Below are positions 17,162-24,789 of a stretch of DNA of 47,070 bases, piece after piece. Location: the NCBI GenBank assembly GCA_902547825.1, contig CACCPE010000007.1, forward strand, positions 1-47,070, written 5' to 3'. Positions within the stretch are counted from its first letter, which is position 1, and every line of letters starts with the position of its first letter. Origin of the DNA: an uncultured Pelagibacteraceae bacterium (lineage in GTDB: Bacteria; Pseudomonadota; Alphaproteobacteria; Pelagibacterales; Pelagibacteraceae). Under the pieces are notes generated by a model, which was given only the letters and a program-made list of their open reading frames with translations, was not told where the DNA came from and ran no database searches. Both the position numbers and the translations under genes were made by a program.

Positions 17162-18604
17162 ATGGTTAATTTGTGGAAAAAATATGACTCAAAAAAAACT
17201 TACGATGAGTATCTTAACTCAGACCATAAGTTGCGTAGGCAGGCTATAATAATCTCACATATTTTAGAAAGGCATGGAATTAAGAAATTAAATGAAATTG
17301 AAAAAAACTGTGCAAGCACCATAAGCGCAAGAGGAATTAATTTTAGAGTATATTCATCTGGTAAAAAACTTCACGAAAAAAAATGGCCATTAGATATAAT
17401 ACCAAGAATAATTTTAAAAAAAGATTGGTCTAAGGTTTCTAAGGGCTTACTTCAAAGAGTTAAAGCGCTTAACTTATTTATTGACGATGTATACAATGAT
17501 AGGAAAATATTTAAAGACAATATTATTCCTGAAGAGTTAGTATTTAATTCTCCTCATTATTTGAGAGAATGTTATGGATTTTCTCCAAAATATAAATCTT
17601 GGTCAAATATTTCAGGGGTTGATTTAATAAGAAATATTGATGGAGAGTTTATGGTGCTCGAAGACAATCTTAGAGTTCCATCAGGTGTTTCCTACATGCT
17701 TGAAAATCGAATGGTAATGAGAGATGTTTTTCCAGAATTATTTACGAAATATAAAGTTGCTTCGGTCCACCAGTATCCTAATAAATTATATCATTGCATG
17801 CTAGAGTGTGTTCCTAGAAAAACTAAAAATCCACATATGTGTGTATTAACTCCAGGAAGATTTAATTCAGCTTATTTTGAACACAGATTTTTAGCTGAAC
17901 AAATGGGTATAGCTTTAGTCGAAGGAAAAGATTTATTTGTTGAGAAAGATTTTGTCTATATGAAAACTGTTACAGGACCGTTAAAAGTAGATTGTATTTA
18001 TAGAAGAATAGATGATAACTTTTTAGATCCAAAAGTTTTTTATAAACATTCGTTACTAGGTGTACCAGGTTTATTTAAATGTTGGAGAAAAGGAAACGTT
18101 GGTATTATAAACGCACCTGGAACTGGTATCGCTGATGATAAAGCAATTTACTCATATGTAGACAAGATGATTAAATTTTATTTAGATGAGGAGCCTAAAC
18201 TTAAACAAGTAAAAACTTTTTTATGTAGAAAAAAAATTCATAAAGATCATGTTATTGAAAATATTTCAAAATTAGTTGTTAAACCTACTAATGGATCTGG
18301 AGGAAATGGGATATTAATTGGGCCTAAATCGTCTAAAGATGAGCGAGAACTAATGATTAATAAGATTAAAGCTAAGCCCGAGGCATATATTGCTCAACCA
18401 TTAGAAATACTTTCAACAACACCAACAATTTCTGAAGAAGGAATAGAGCCAAGACATTTAGATTTAAGACCATTTGTATTAACTGGTAAAAAATCTTGGG
18501 TTACAACAGGTGGATTGACTAGAGTTGCGCTCAAAAAGGGTAGCACTATAGTGAATAGTTCCCAAGGCGGTGGTTCTAAAGACACTTTAGTAATTGAGAA
18601 GTAA
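17162..18604 (+). CDS. Circularly permuted type-2 ATP-grasp protein (putative amidoligase)
   Basis: 480 residues, the full length for the family. Matching stretches are HYLRECYGFSPKY, the LRVPSGVSYMLENR segment, CVLTPGRFNSAYFEH, GPLKVDCIYRRIDD, then VKPTNGSGGNGILIGP (a glycine-rich ATP-grasp loop) and RHLDLRPFVLTG near the end. ATP-grasp ligases activate a carboxylate as acyl-phosphate to form an amide bond, and this clade is predicted to make a peptide or modify a protein in the Anbu system. Product and substrate are not known. It shares a 105-base divergent promoter region with the Anbu gene; no alpha-E or transglutaminase gene follows, and znuA converges 3 bases after the stop. Confidence 0.85.
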   Translation: MVNLWKKYDSKKTYDEYLNSDHKLRRQAIIISHILERHGIKKLNEIEKNCASTISARGINFRVYSSGKKLHEKKWPLDIIPRIILKKDWSKVSKGLLQRVKALNLFIDDVYNDRKIFKDNIIPEELVFNSPHYLRECYGFSPKYKSWSNISGVDLIRNIDGEFMVLEDNLRVPSGVSYMLENRMVMRDVFPELFTKYKVASVHQYPNKLYHCMLECVPRKTKNPHMCVLTPGRFNSAYFEHRFLAEQMGIALVEGKDLFVEKDFVYMKTVTGPLKVDCIYRRIDDNFLDPKVFYKHSLLGVPGLFKCWRKGNVGIINAPGTGIADDKAIYSYVDKMIKFYLDEEPKLKQVKTFLCRKKIHKDHVIENISKLVVKPTNGSGGNGILIGPKSSKDERELMINKIKAKPEAYIAQPLEILSTTPTISEEGIEPRHLDLRPFVLTGKKSWVTTGGLTRVALKKGSTIVNSSQGGGSKDTLVIEK

Positions 18605-18607
18605 TTT

Positions 18608-19651
18608 TTATAAACAGACTTTAAAAGAAGAAGACATATTCTTAATTAAATCGAAATATAAATTCTTTCCCGGATTAAGAGTCGCTCCTAATGGATCTAT
18701 AACCCCAGTTTTTATATCCGTATCTTTTGCCACTGCATTAATTATATCAGGATTGAATTGAGGTTCAGAAAACACACAGCTTACCTTTTCGTGCTCAATT
18801 ATTTCTCTTATTTCAGATAATTGTTCTGCACCTGGCAATACATCTGTATTTACAGTAAAAGCTCCTAAGACATTTACACCAAATCTTTTTTCGAAATACT
18901 GGTAGGCGTCATGAAAAACAATTGATTTAAAATCTTTATTCAACTCTGATTTTATTTTTTTTGTAAGTTTGTCTAAATCTTTATGTGCTTTTTTTAAATT
19001 AGATTTATATTTAGAGGCGTTTTCTTGATCGTTTTCAATAAGATGTTCTGCCATCTCACTTAATATTACTTTAGCATTCATTGGATCAAGCCAAATATGT
19101 GGGTCGTGTTCACCATGACCATGTCCGTGATGATCATCATGTTTAGCTTCTTTATGACCATGATCTTTATGATCATCATGTTTATCTTCTTTATGACCAT
19201 GATCTTTATGATCATCATGTTTAGCTTCTTTATGGTCATCATGTTTATCTTTTTTATGACCATGCCCATGATCATCATGACCTTCAAATATATTTCTTTC
19301 TCTAAATTCTAACTTATTTAATCCCTTAATTTCCATTAATTCTATTTTTTCAGCTTTTTTTGCTATTGATTTTAATGGTTTTTCTAAAAAAGTTTCTAAG
19401 TCTTCGCCGACCCAAAATACTAGGTTAGCATTTTGCAACATTTTAGCGTGTGATGGTTTTAATGCAAATCCATGTGGGGAATTATATCCATCTACAATCA
19501 AATCTGGTTTACCCACTCCATCCATCAAATAACTAGCTAATGAATGTATAGGTTTAATAGAGGTTACAACTTTTATATCTGCATTAGCAGAAAAACTTAG
19601 AGTTAATGCAAAAAATAAAGTAATTGTAAGCCTTATAAATTTGTTTATCAT
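18608..19651 (-). CDS. znuA: Zinc ABC transporter substrate-binding protein ZnuA
   Basis: 347-residue periplasmic zinc-binding protein. Residues 1-24 form a signal peptide cut after SFSANA. Family zinc ligands are visible at the PIHSL histidine, the HDPHIWLDP motif and the FHDAYQYF motif, with the E/D site near the C terminus. A long His/Asp/Lys-rich loop precedes HDPHIW; its 13-residue unit resembles KEAKHDDHKDHGH and is repeated. Such loops are thought to gather zinc for the high-affinity site. The start sits only 3 bases from a Zur box, so transcription must begin inside the operator. It is divergent from znuC and converges on the ATP-grasp gene. Confidence 0.94.
   Translation of the reverse strand: MINKFIRLTITLFFALTLSFSANADIKVVTSIKPIHSLASYLMDGVGKPDLIVDGYNSPHGFALKPSHAKMLQNANLVFWVGEDLETFLEKPLKSIAKKAEKIELMEIKGLNKLEFRERNIFEGHDDHGHGHKKDKHDDHKEAKHDDHKDHGHKEDKHDDHKDHGHKEAKHDDHHGHGHGEHDPHIWLDPMNAKVILSEMAEHLIENDQENASKYKSNLKKAHKDLDKLTKKIKSELNKDFKSIVFHDAYQYFEKRFGVNVLGAFTVNTDVLPGAEQLSEIREIIEHEKVSCVFSEPQFNPDIINAVAKDTDIKTGVIDPLGATLNPGKNLYFDLIKNMSSSFKVCL
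19142..19279 (-). repeat. Tandem 39-bp repeat encoding the His-rich loop of ZnuA
   Basis: Two units of 39 bases (19142-19180 and 19181-19219) differ at a single base; two shorter derivatives follow (19220-19243 and 19244-19279). Every unit keeps the reading frame and encodes 13 residues built on KHDDHKDHGH. The near identity of adjacent units points to recent slippage or unequal crossing over. Confidence 0.9.
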
Positions 19652-19653
19652 AG

Positions 19654-19685
19654 TGTTATAATATAACGTTTGTTATAATATAACA
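19654..19685. promoter_or_regulatory. Two tandem Zur boxes between znuA and znuC
   Basis: The 13-base palindrome core GTTATAATATAAC occurs twice, at 19655-19667 and 19672-19684, 17 bases apart; the second copy is the full TGTTATAATATAACA. It matches the known gammaproteobacterial/alphaproteobacterial Zur operator pattern. Each box contains TATAAT on the plus strand and TATATT on the minus strand, so operator and -10 elements coincide for both divergent genes. Zinc-bound Zur should shut both directions. Confidence 0.92.
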
Positions 19686-19710
19686 TATTTGAGGTCAAGG
19701 ATTTTTTATT

Positions 19711-20457
19711 ATGGAAAATAAAAATAAAGTTCTACTAAAGGTTGAAAATGTCGGCTTTTCTATTAATGACAAATCTTTGGTAAAAGGAGTTTCGTTTGAA
19801 GTTAAACAAAGTGAAATAGTTACTTTGATTGGCCCTAATGGATCTGGGAAATCAACAACTGCAAAAATTGCTTTAGGAATATATAAAAACATAGATGGCA
19901 AAGTTAAAACATACACTGATAAAATTGGATATGTTCCTCAAAAAATTTCAATAGATTGGACCTTACCAATAAGGGTACTTGATTTTATGTCTTTAACAGA
20001 AAATTTAACTCAAGACCAAATTAATAACGCTTTAAATTTAACAGGTGTTGAACATTTAAAAGATAAAAGCTTAAGCAATTTATCTGGAGGAGAGTTTCAA
20101 AGAGTTTTGATAGCTAGGGCTATTTCTAAACAACCAGAATTACTAGTTCTTGATGAGCCAGTGCAAGGCGTTGATTTTAAAGGAGAAATTGCTTTATATG
20201 AATTAATCAAAAAAATTACAGAAAAAATGAAATGTGGAATACTTTTAATTTCACATGATCTACATGTAGTTATGTCTGCTACTGATTTCGTAATATGTTT
20301 AAATGGACATGTCTGTTGTTCTGGCACACCTCAAAAAGTAATTAAGGATAACAAATATAAGGAATTGTTCGGCGATAGAGCTTCAAATATCTTATCTTTA
20401 TACGAACACAAACATGATCACACTCACTCTCAAGATGGAACAATAGATCGAAAATAA
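19711..20457 (+). CDS. znuC: Zinc ABC transporter ATP-binding protein ZnuC
   Basis: 248-residue ABC ATPase that powers zinc import through ZnuB. Walker A is GPNGSGKST (41-49), the Q-loop is YVPQK, the signature is LSGGEFQRV, Walker B is LLVLDEP, and the switch histidine is in LLISHDLH. The C-terminal tail EHKHDHTHSQDG is His-rich, as in other ZnuC proteins. A clear ribosome site (GAGGTCAAGG, 19691-19700) lies 10 bases before the ATG. One base separates its stop from the znuB start. Expression is expected from the second Zur box just upstream. Confidence 0.94.
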   Translation: MENKNKVLLKVENVGFSINDKSLVKGVSFEVKQSEIVTLIGPNGSGKSTTAKIALGIYKNIDGKVKTYTDKIGYVPQKISIDWTLPIRVLDFMSLTENLTQDQINNALNLTGVEHLKDKSLSNLSGGEFQRVLIARAISKQPELLVLDEPVQGVDFKGEIALYELIKKITEKMKCGILLISHDLHVVMSATDFVICLNGHVCCSGTPQKVIKDNKYKELFGDRASNILSLYEHKHDHTHSQDGTIDRK

Positions 20458-20458
20458 T

Positions 20459-21262
20459 ATGCTTGATGATTTTTTTATAAGAGCTCTAATTGCTGGAATT
20501 GGAATAGCTTTAATAACAGGTCCACTGGGGTGCTTTGTAATATGGAGAAGATTGTCTTTTTTTGCAGGTACACTTGCACATTCAGCTTTATTGGGTGTAA
20601 CTATGGCTTTAGTTTTTGAACTTAATATTGCATTTTCAGTTTTTTTAATATCAGCAGTTTTAGCAATTTTCCTTCTTCAACTTCAAACTAAAACAAATCT
20701 TCCTAATGATGCTTTATTAGGTTTGTTAGCACATTCATCACTAGCGATAGGACTTGTAATTATTGGATTTTTAACAACTATTAGATTTGATGTCATGGGA
20801 TTGTTGTTTGGTGATATATTAGCTGTAAATCAAAACGATTTGCTGTTAATTTGGGTTAGTGGAATATTTATCTTAATCATATTAAAATTTATATGGAAAC
20901 CTTTGTTCGCATCTACAATAAATTATGATTTGGCTAAAGCAGAAGGGATGAAGCCTGATAGATGTAATGCAATATTTACAATTTTGATGGCAGCAATAAT
21001 TGCTATTTCAATTAAAATAGTCGGACTACTTTTAATAACTGGAATGCTAATTATTCCTGCTGCTCTTGCAAGAAACATATCAAACAATCCCATCCAGATG
21101 GTTTTTTTATCTACAATTGGAGGGCTATTATCAATTTTAATCGGATTATTTTCGTCTTTAGAATTTAATACGGCTTCGGGTCCATCAATAATAACTGCAG
21201 CTTTAATACTTTTTTGTTTTTCACTTATTAAGTTTAAAAAATATTCCGAATTGAAAAAATAA
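20459..21262 (+). CDS. znuB: Zinc ABC transporter permease ZnuB
   Basis: 267-residue ABC-3 family inner-membrane permease with seven to eight hydrophobic segments. Recognisable family stretches are AGIGIALITGPLGCFVIWRRLSFF near the N terminus (pieces GPLGCFVIWRR, AHSALLGV), the coupling-helix region YDLAKAEGMKPDR, and VGLLLITGMLIIPAALAR. It pairs with ZnuC and takes zinc from ZnuA. It lies between znuC (1-base gap) and zur (22-base gap to the chosen start) on one transcript. The length is usual and no residue is obviously missing. Confidence 0.93.
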   Translation: MLDDFFIRALIAGIGIALITGPLGCFVIWRRLSFFAGTLAHSALLGVTMALVFELNIAFSVFLISAVLAIFLLQLQTKTNLPNDALLGLLAHSSLAIGLVIIGFLTTIRFDVMGLLFGDILAVNQNDLLLIWVSGIFILIILKFIWKPLFASTINYDLAKAEGMKPDRCNAIFTILMAAIIAISIKIVGLLLITGMLIIPAALARNISNNPIQMVFLSTIGGLLSILIGLFSSLEFNTASGPSIITAALILFCFSLIKFKKYSELKK

Positions 21263-21284
21263 TGTTTTATTGGTAAATTATATA

Positions 21285-21677
21285 ATGGTACAAGCACAAA
21301 CACTTTCTAGAAATCAACAAATTGTTTTAGATATTATTGAAAAAGCAAAGGGTCCTTTAAAAGCTTATTCGATACTTTTTAATGTACAAAAAAAAGGAAT
21401 TAACGCGCCTCAACAAATTTACCGAGCTTTAGACAAGTTAATTGAAATGGGTAAAATTCATAAAATTGAAAGCAAAAATGCTTTCGTCGCATGTAGAAAT
21501 TCAGATTGTGAAATTTCTAAAGCCACTGCATTCTCAATTTGTGAAAGTTGCGAGATGGTTGATGAAATAAGTGACGCTAAACTTTCAAAATACTTATCGA
21601 GTTTTAATCATAAAAAAGGAATGAAATTTAAAAGATTTAACTTAGAATTTTTCGGATTATGTAAAAAATGTAAGTAA
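21285..21677 (+). CDS. zur: Fur-family zinc uptake regulator Zur
   Basis: 130 residues. The N-terminal winged helix carries LSRNQQIVLDIIEKAKGPLKAYSIL and the recognition region APQQIYRALDKLIEMGKIHKIE (family pattern TVYRAL). The C-terminal half has cysteine pairs CESC and CKKC for the structural zinc, plus an extra CRNSDC. Its place at the end of znuCB and the Zur boxes upstream identify it as Zur rather than Fur or Mur, and imply autoregulation. I prefer the ATG at 21285 (MVQAQTLSRNQ) over the TTG 15 bases upstream, as family members start shortly before the LSRNQ helix. The next gene starts 135 bases downstream. Confidence 0.9.
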   Translation: MVQAQTLSRNQQIVLDIIEKAKGPLKAYSILFNVQKKGINAPQQIYRALDKLIEMGKIHKIESKNAFVACRNSDCEISKATAFSICESCEMVDEISDAKLSKYLSSFNHKKGMKFKRFNLEFFGLCKKCK

Positions 21678-21728
21678 TTTTTTCTATATAAGCCATTAAA
21701 TAGATCTCAGACGTATATCTTCCATATT

Positions 21729-21757
21729 TCACTTTTTAGTTGTATTCCGGTTACAAT
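21729..21757 (+). promoter_or_regulatory. Weak putative promoter of the betaine-type transporter
   Basis: TCACTT (21729-21734) and TACAAT (21752-21757) are 17 bases apart in the 135-base gap after zur. The rest of the gap ends with an unusual G-run (AGGGGGG, about 21803-21809) just before the ATG, which may serve as ribosome site. No convincing terminator for the zur transcript is seen. Confidence 0.3.
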
Positions 21758-21812
21758 AAACACTACATTTTGTTACATTAAAATAAAAAATTAATAACTC
21801 TAGGGGGGTTAA

Positions 21813-22817
21813 ATGAGATCATTAACTAAACTTTTGGCAGTTATGTTCGCTGCCTTGTTTTTCAATAATATCGCAAATGCTGCGTGTGGAAAAATCACCT
21901 ATGCAAATATGAACTGGGCTTCAGCTTCATTAATGGCGAATATTGATAAAATTATTTTAGAAAAAGGATATGGTTGCGAGGTAGAATTATTACCTGGCGA
22001 TACAATGCCATCATTCACTTCAATGAATGAAAAAGGTCAACCGGATGTTGCACCTGAGCTTTGGGCTAATTCAGTAATGAGTCCGCTTAAAAAAGCTGTA
22101 GGCGAGGGAAGAATTCATATTGTAAATAAAGGTCCGATAACTGGACTTGGGGAAGGTTGGTTTGTTCCGCCTTACACTATGGAAAAACATGGAATTAAAA
22201 CTGTTCAGGACTTGTTAAAAAGACCTGATCTGTTTCCACACCCTGAAGACAAATCAAAAGGTGCGTTTGTTGGATGTCCAGCTGGTTGGGGATGCCAACT
22301 AATTAACAATCAACTTTTTAAAGCTTTCGATATGGAAGCAAAAGGCTGGAAATTAGTTGATCCAGGATCAGCAGCAGGACTTGATGGTTCAATCGCAAAA
22401 GCTGTTGAAAGAAAAGAAAATTGGGTTGGTTATTATTGGAGCCCAACTGCAATAATCGGAAAGTACGATATGAGACTTTTAGATTTTGGAGTTAAGTGGG
22501 GTGGAGATGATAACTGGCACAAATGTGTGGTTAAACCAGAACAAGAGTGTGCCACACCAAAAAAAACACGATGGGTAGACTCTGAAGTTTATTCAGTTGT
22601 TACTGACAACTTCAAAAAATCTGCAGGTCCGGAGGCTATGAAATTCATGAAAAAAAGAATTTATCCAGGTACGGTGATGAATTCAATGTTAGTTTACATG
22701 ACTGATAATCAAGCTGAAGGTGAAGATGCAGCGATTGAGTTTATGAAGAAACACGAAAAAGTTTGGTCTAAGTGGGTTTCTTCATCTGTTGCAAAAAAGA
22801 TAAAAGCAGGAATTTAA
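21813..22817 (+). CDS. ABC transporter substrate-binding protein, glycine betaine/quaternary amine type (OpuAC/ProX-like)
   Basis: 334-residue periplasmic binding protein. A signal peptide spans residues 1-23 and is cut after NIANA, leaving a mature start AACGKITYANMNW. It matches the OpuAC/ProX family: PDVAPELWAN, GLGEGWFVPPYT, VGCPAGWGCQL, WVGYYWSPTAI, and several Trp/Tyr residues that could form an aromatic cage for a quaternary ammonium. Betaine, proline betaine, choline, TMAO or DMSP are all possible ligands; the sequence does not decide. The permease gene follows after 18 bases, but no ATPase gene is present nearby. The G-rich AGGGGGG before the ATG probably acts as a strong ribosome site. 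Confidence 0.85.
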   Translation: MRSLTKLLAVMFAALFFNNIANAACGKITYANMNWASASLMANIDKIILEKGYGCEVELLPGDTMPSFTSMNEKGQPDVAPELWANSVMSPLKKAVGEGRIHIVNKGPITGLGEGWFVPPYTMEKHGIKTVQDLLKRPDLFPHPEDKSKGAFVGCPAGWGCQLINNQLFKAFDMEAKGWKLVDPGSAAGLDGSIAKAVERKENWVGYYWSPTAIIGKYDMRLLDFGVKWGGDDNWHKCVVKPEQECATPKKTRWVDSEVYSVVTDNFKKSAGPEAMKFMKKRIYPGTVMNSMLVYMTDNQAEGEDAAIEFMKKHEKVWSKWVSSSVAKKIKAGI

Positions 22818-22835
22818 TTTAAATTACTGTTTTTA

Positions 22836-23726
22836 ATGCAACTCGAATTCTTCTTAAAATTCCCCTCAATGGAGAGGGAAAGTTTAAGAGATTTGAAAAA
22901 AGGTATTGACCTTACCTTTAAAGACTTTTCTCGAGAGTACGGAGATTCAATAGAGGGCTTTTTTGGCCCTCTATTAAAATTTTTAGTTTGGTTTGAAAAG
23001 TTTTTAATTACTACTCCTTGGCCAATAATTATATTTTTATTATCATTTTTAGCTTGGTTGAGTTCAAGAAGTCTTAAGTTATCAATAGGTACAGCGATAA
23101 GTTTTTTTGTAATCGGTTATTTTGGCATGTGGAAAGATACTATGTCTACAATGGCAATCATATCTGTAGCCACTTTAATTTGTTTAGTAGTAGGTACACC
23201 TATTGGAGTTTTAATGGCTAGATCTGAAAGATTAAAAAATATTTTATCTCCTGTGTTAGACATGATGCAAACTATTCCAACATTCGTTTATTTAATACCA
23301 ATTATTATGCTTTTAGGAATTGGTAAAGTACCAGGATTGTTAGCCGTCTGTGTTTACGCGATACCACCAATTGTAAGACTTACAAATTTAGGTATTAGGG
23401 AGGTAGATAGGAGAGTAGTTGAGGCAGCGAAAGCTTTAGGAATAAAAAAAAGAATAATCTTATTTAAAATTGAAATACCTTTAGCATTACCTTCAATCAT
23501 GACTGGAGTAAATCAAACTATAATGATGGCATTAGCTATGGTTGTTATTGCTTCAATGATTGGTGTAAGTGGTTTAGGAGTTCCAATTTTAAGATCTATT
23601 TCCAATCAATTCCTTGCATTAGGTTTAATGAACGGATTAGCTATAGTTGCGCTAGCAATAATATTTGATCGAATTTCTCAAAATTATGCAAGAAGAATTC
23701 AAAAACATAAAGAGGCAAAAAAATAA
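22836..23726 (+). CDS. ABC transporter permease, glycine betaine/proline type (ProW/OpuAB-like)
   Basis: 296 residues with about six to seven membrane segments. The N-terminal ~50 residues are soluble and amphipathic, then ITTPWPIIIFLL enters the membrane, as in ProW. The binding-protein-dependent permease signature is EAAKALGIKKRIILFKIEIPLALPSIMTG (EAAKALG then KIEIPLALPSI), the contact site for the ATPase. No ProV-type ATPase gene is adjacent: the next gene on this strand is far away and the neighbour is convergent. The ATPase must be encoded elsewhere. A strong hairpin lies inside codons 38-47. The stop abuts the convergent methyltransferase gene. Confidence 0.86.
   Translation: MQLEFFLKFPSMERESLRDLKKGIDLTFKDFSREYGDSIEGFFGPLLKFLVWFEKFLITTPWPIIIFLLSFLAWLSSRSLKLSIGTAISFFVIGYFGMWKDTMSTMAIISVATLICLVVGTPIGVLMARSERLKNILSPVLDMMQTIPTFVYLIPIIMLLGIGKVPGLLAVCVYAIPPIVRLTNLGIREVDRRVVEAAKALGIKKRIILFKIEIPLALPSIMTGVNQTIMMALAMVVIASMIGVSGLGVPILRSISNQFLALGLMNGLAIVALAIIFDRISQNYARRIQKHKEAKK
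22949..22975 (+). other. Perfect 10-bp hairpin inside the permease coding start
   Basis: The arms AATAGAGGGC (22949-22958) and GCCCTCTATT (22966-22975) are fully complementary around a 7-base loop of six T and one G, followed by AAAATTTTTAG. It is one of the most stable structures visible in this AT-rich window and lies 113 bases into the permease gene. It could act as an internal attenuator or transcript-processing site. Confidence 0.6.
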
Positions 23727-24626
23727 TTATTTCAAATTGTTTAAGTATTTAATATGCTTAGGAGTAATTTCACAACATCCTCCAATAATTTTTGCACCCT
23801 TGTTCTTTAATCTTTTACAAATTTCAAAGAATTTTTTAGGAGTAAGATCTTTTCTTTTTCCAAGCTGAACCTTAGGATTATTCGAGTCTGGTTTCCAACC
23901 TGGCGGAATATGTTCAAAAGCATTGATTTTAAATCCAAATGGAACTTTAAGTTTTTTAGCATCCTTAATTACCTCATTTAAATCTTCAAACGAAACACAA
24001 GAAGCAATAATTCCAATGGGCTTATATTTTTGGACTTTTTTTGCAACAGTTATAAATTTTTCACCTGAGGGCAATAATCCTTTACTCCTAATGTGGATAC
24101 CAACTAAAATTTTTTTCTTGTATTTTTTAATTGCACTCAAACCCAATGAACACTCTTTCCAACTACTCATTACGTCTAAATAAAAGAAATCAACATATGG
24201 ATTGAGATATTTTGCCTGGGATCTAAAACTTTCTTTTATAAATTTAAGATCTTTTCCAAGATCAGCAAAATAAGTAAAATTTTGAGGCGGAAGACTTCCA
24301 GCAATTAAAATTTTTTTTTTAGATATTACTACGGCTTTTTTTGCTAGTTTTCCTGCCAGAACATTCAGATTTTTATATTCTTCTACTAAACCATTTTCGA
24401 TTAGCCTTCTTTTTCTGCTACCGAAGCTATTAGTTACTATAATTTCTGCTCCGGCTTTTATAAAATCTAAATGTGTTTTAACAACTGTCTTGTGATATTT
24501 TCGATTATATAATGCTGAGGCTCCCCACAGAGTTCCGTGAGGTTTTACTCCACGGTTAAGTAGCTCCTGACCCATTCCGCCATCAAGAATTCTAGTCTCT
24601 TGAAAAAAATTTTTAATTAATGACAC
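23727..24626 (-). CDS. Homocysteine S-methyltransferase family protein
   Basis: 299-residue zinc-dependent methyltransferase barrel. The zinc-cysteine pattern is present as the Cys of IIASCVSFEDL and the Cys pair in IIGGCCEITPKHI near the C terminus. The N terminus LDGGMGQELLNRGV binds homocysteine. The reaction is methyl transfer to homocysteine to form methionine; the donor could be betaine, S-methylmethionine or a sulfonium such as DMSP, and motifs do not settle this. Neighbouring betaine-type transporter genes converge on it, which fits a betaine donor but proves nothing. The start is GTG at 24626, overlapping the 58-residue upstream gene by 14 bases in a prpB-prpC operon. Confidence 0.82.
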   Translation of the reverse strand: MSLIKNFFQETRILDGGMGQELLNRGVKPHGTLWGASALYNRKYHKTVVKTHLDFIKAGAEIIVTNSFGSRKRRLIENGLVEEYKNLNVLAGKLAKKAVVISKKKILIAGSLPPQNFTYFADLGKDLKFIKESFRSQAKYLNPYVDFFYLDVMSSWKECSLGLSAIKKYKKKILVGIHIRSKGLLPSGEKFITVAKKVQKYKPIGIIASCVSFEDLNEVIKDAKKLKVPFGFKINAFEHIPPGWKPDSNNPKVQLGKRKDLTPKKFFEICKRLKNKGAKIIGGCCEITPKHIKYLNNLK

Positions 24627-24789
24627 TATTAAATACTAAGATAACCACACCAAAAATAGTAAACCAAATAAACCACTGTCCGTAGAGTTTAAAACCTGAA
24701 CCCTTATCAATACCTTTCCAAGGCATAAATGTGTAAGTGGCTAGTGTGACTAGAATGAAAAATAAAAGTAAATCTGTTAAGGTAATCAT
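24613..24789 (-). CDS. Small membrane protein, 58 residues, translationally coupled to prpC
   Basis: An uninterrupted 58-codon frame fills the otherwise empty gap between prpC and the methyltransferase gene. Its ATG overlaps the prpC stop as TAATG, and its 3' end overlaps the next start by 14 bases, the same packing as true genes here. The protein begins MITLTDLLLFFILVTLATYTF, a first membrane segment, then a polar turn PWKGIDKGSGFKLYG, then a second membrane segment QWFIWFTIFGVVILVF. I do not recognise a family. Two short helices with a polar loop suggest an accessory subunit of a membrane complex or a small transporter partner. Codon use looks like that of the flanking genes. Confidence 0.75.
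   Translation of the reverse strand: MITLTDLLLFFILVTLATYTFMPWKGIDKGSGFKLYGQWFIWFTIFGVVILVFNSVIN

Noticed and set aside
19142..19279. CRISPR-like repeat array
   Set aside because: Units are directly adjacent without spacers and are coding, in phase with znuA.
19097..19312. Met/Ile/Phe-rich frames across the ZnuA repeat on either strand
   Set aside because: They are frame-shifted readings of the 39-base repeat; the in-frame His-rich reading matches the known ZnuA loop.
21270..21284. Longer Zur start at TTG 21270
   Set aside because: The added residues VNYI have no family match; the ATG at 21285 directly precedes the conserved helix.
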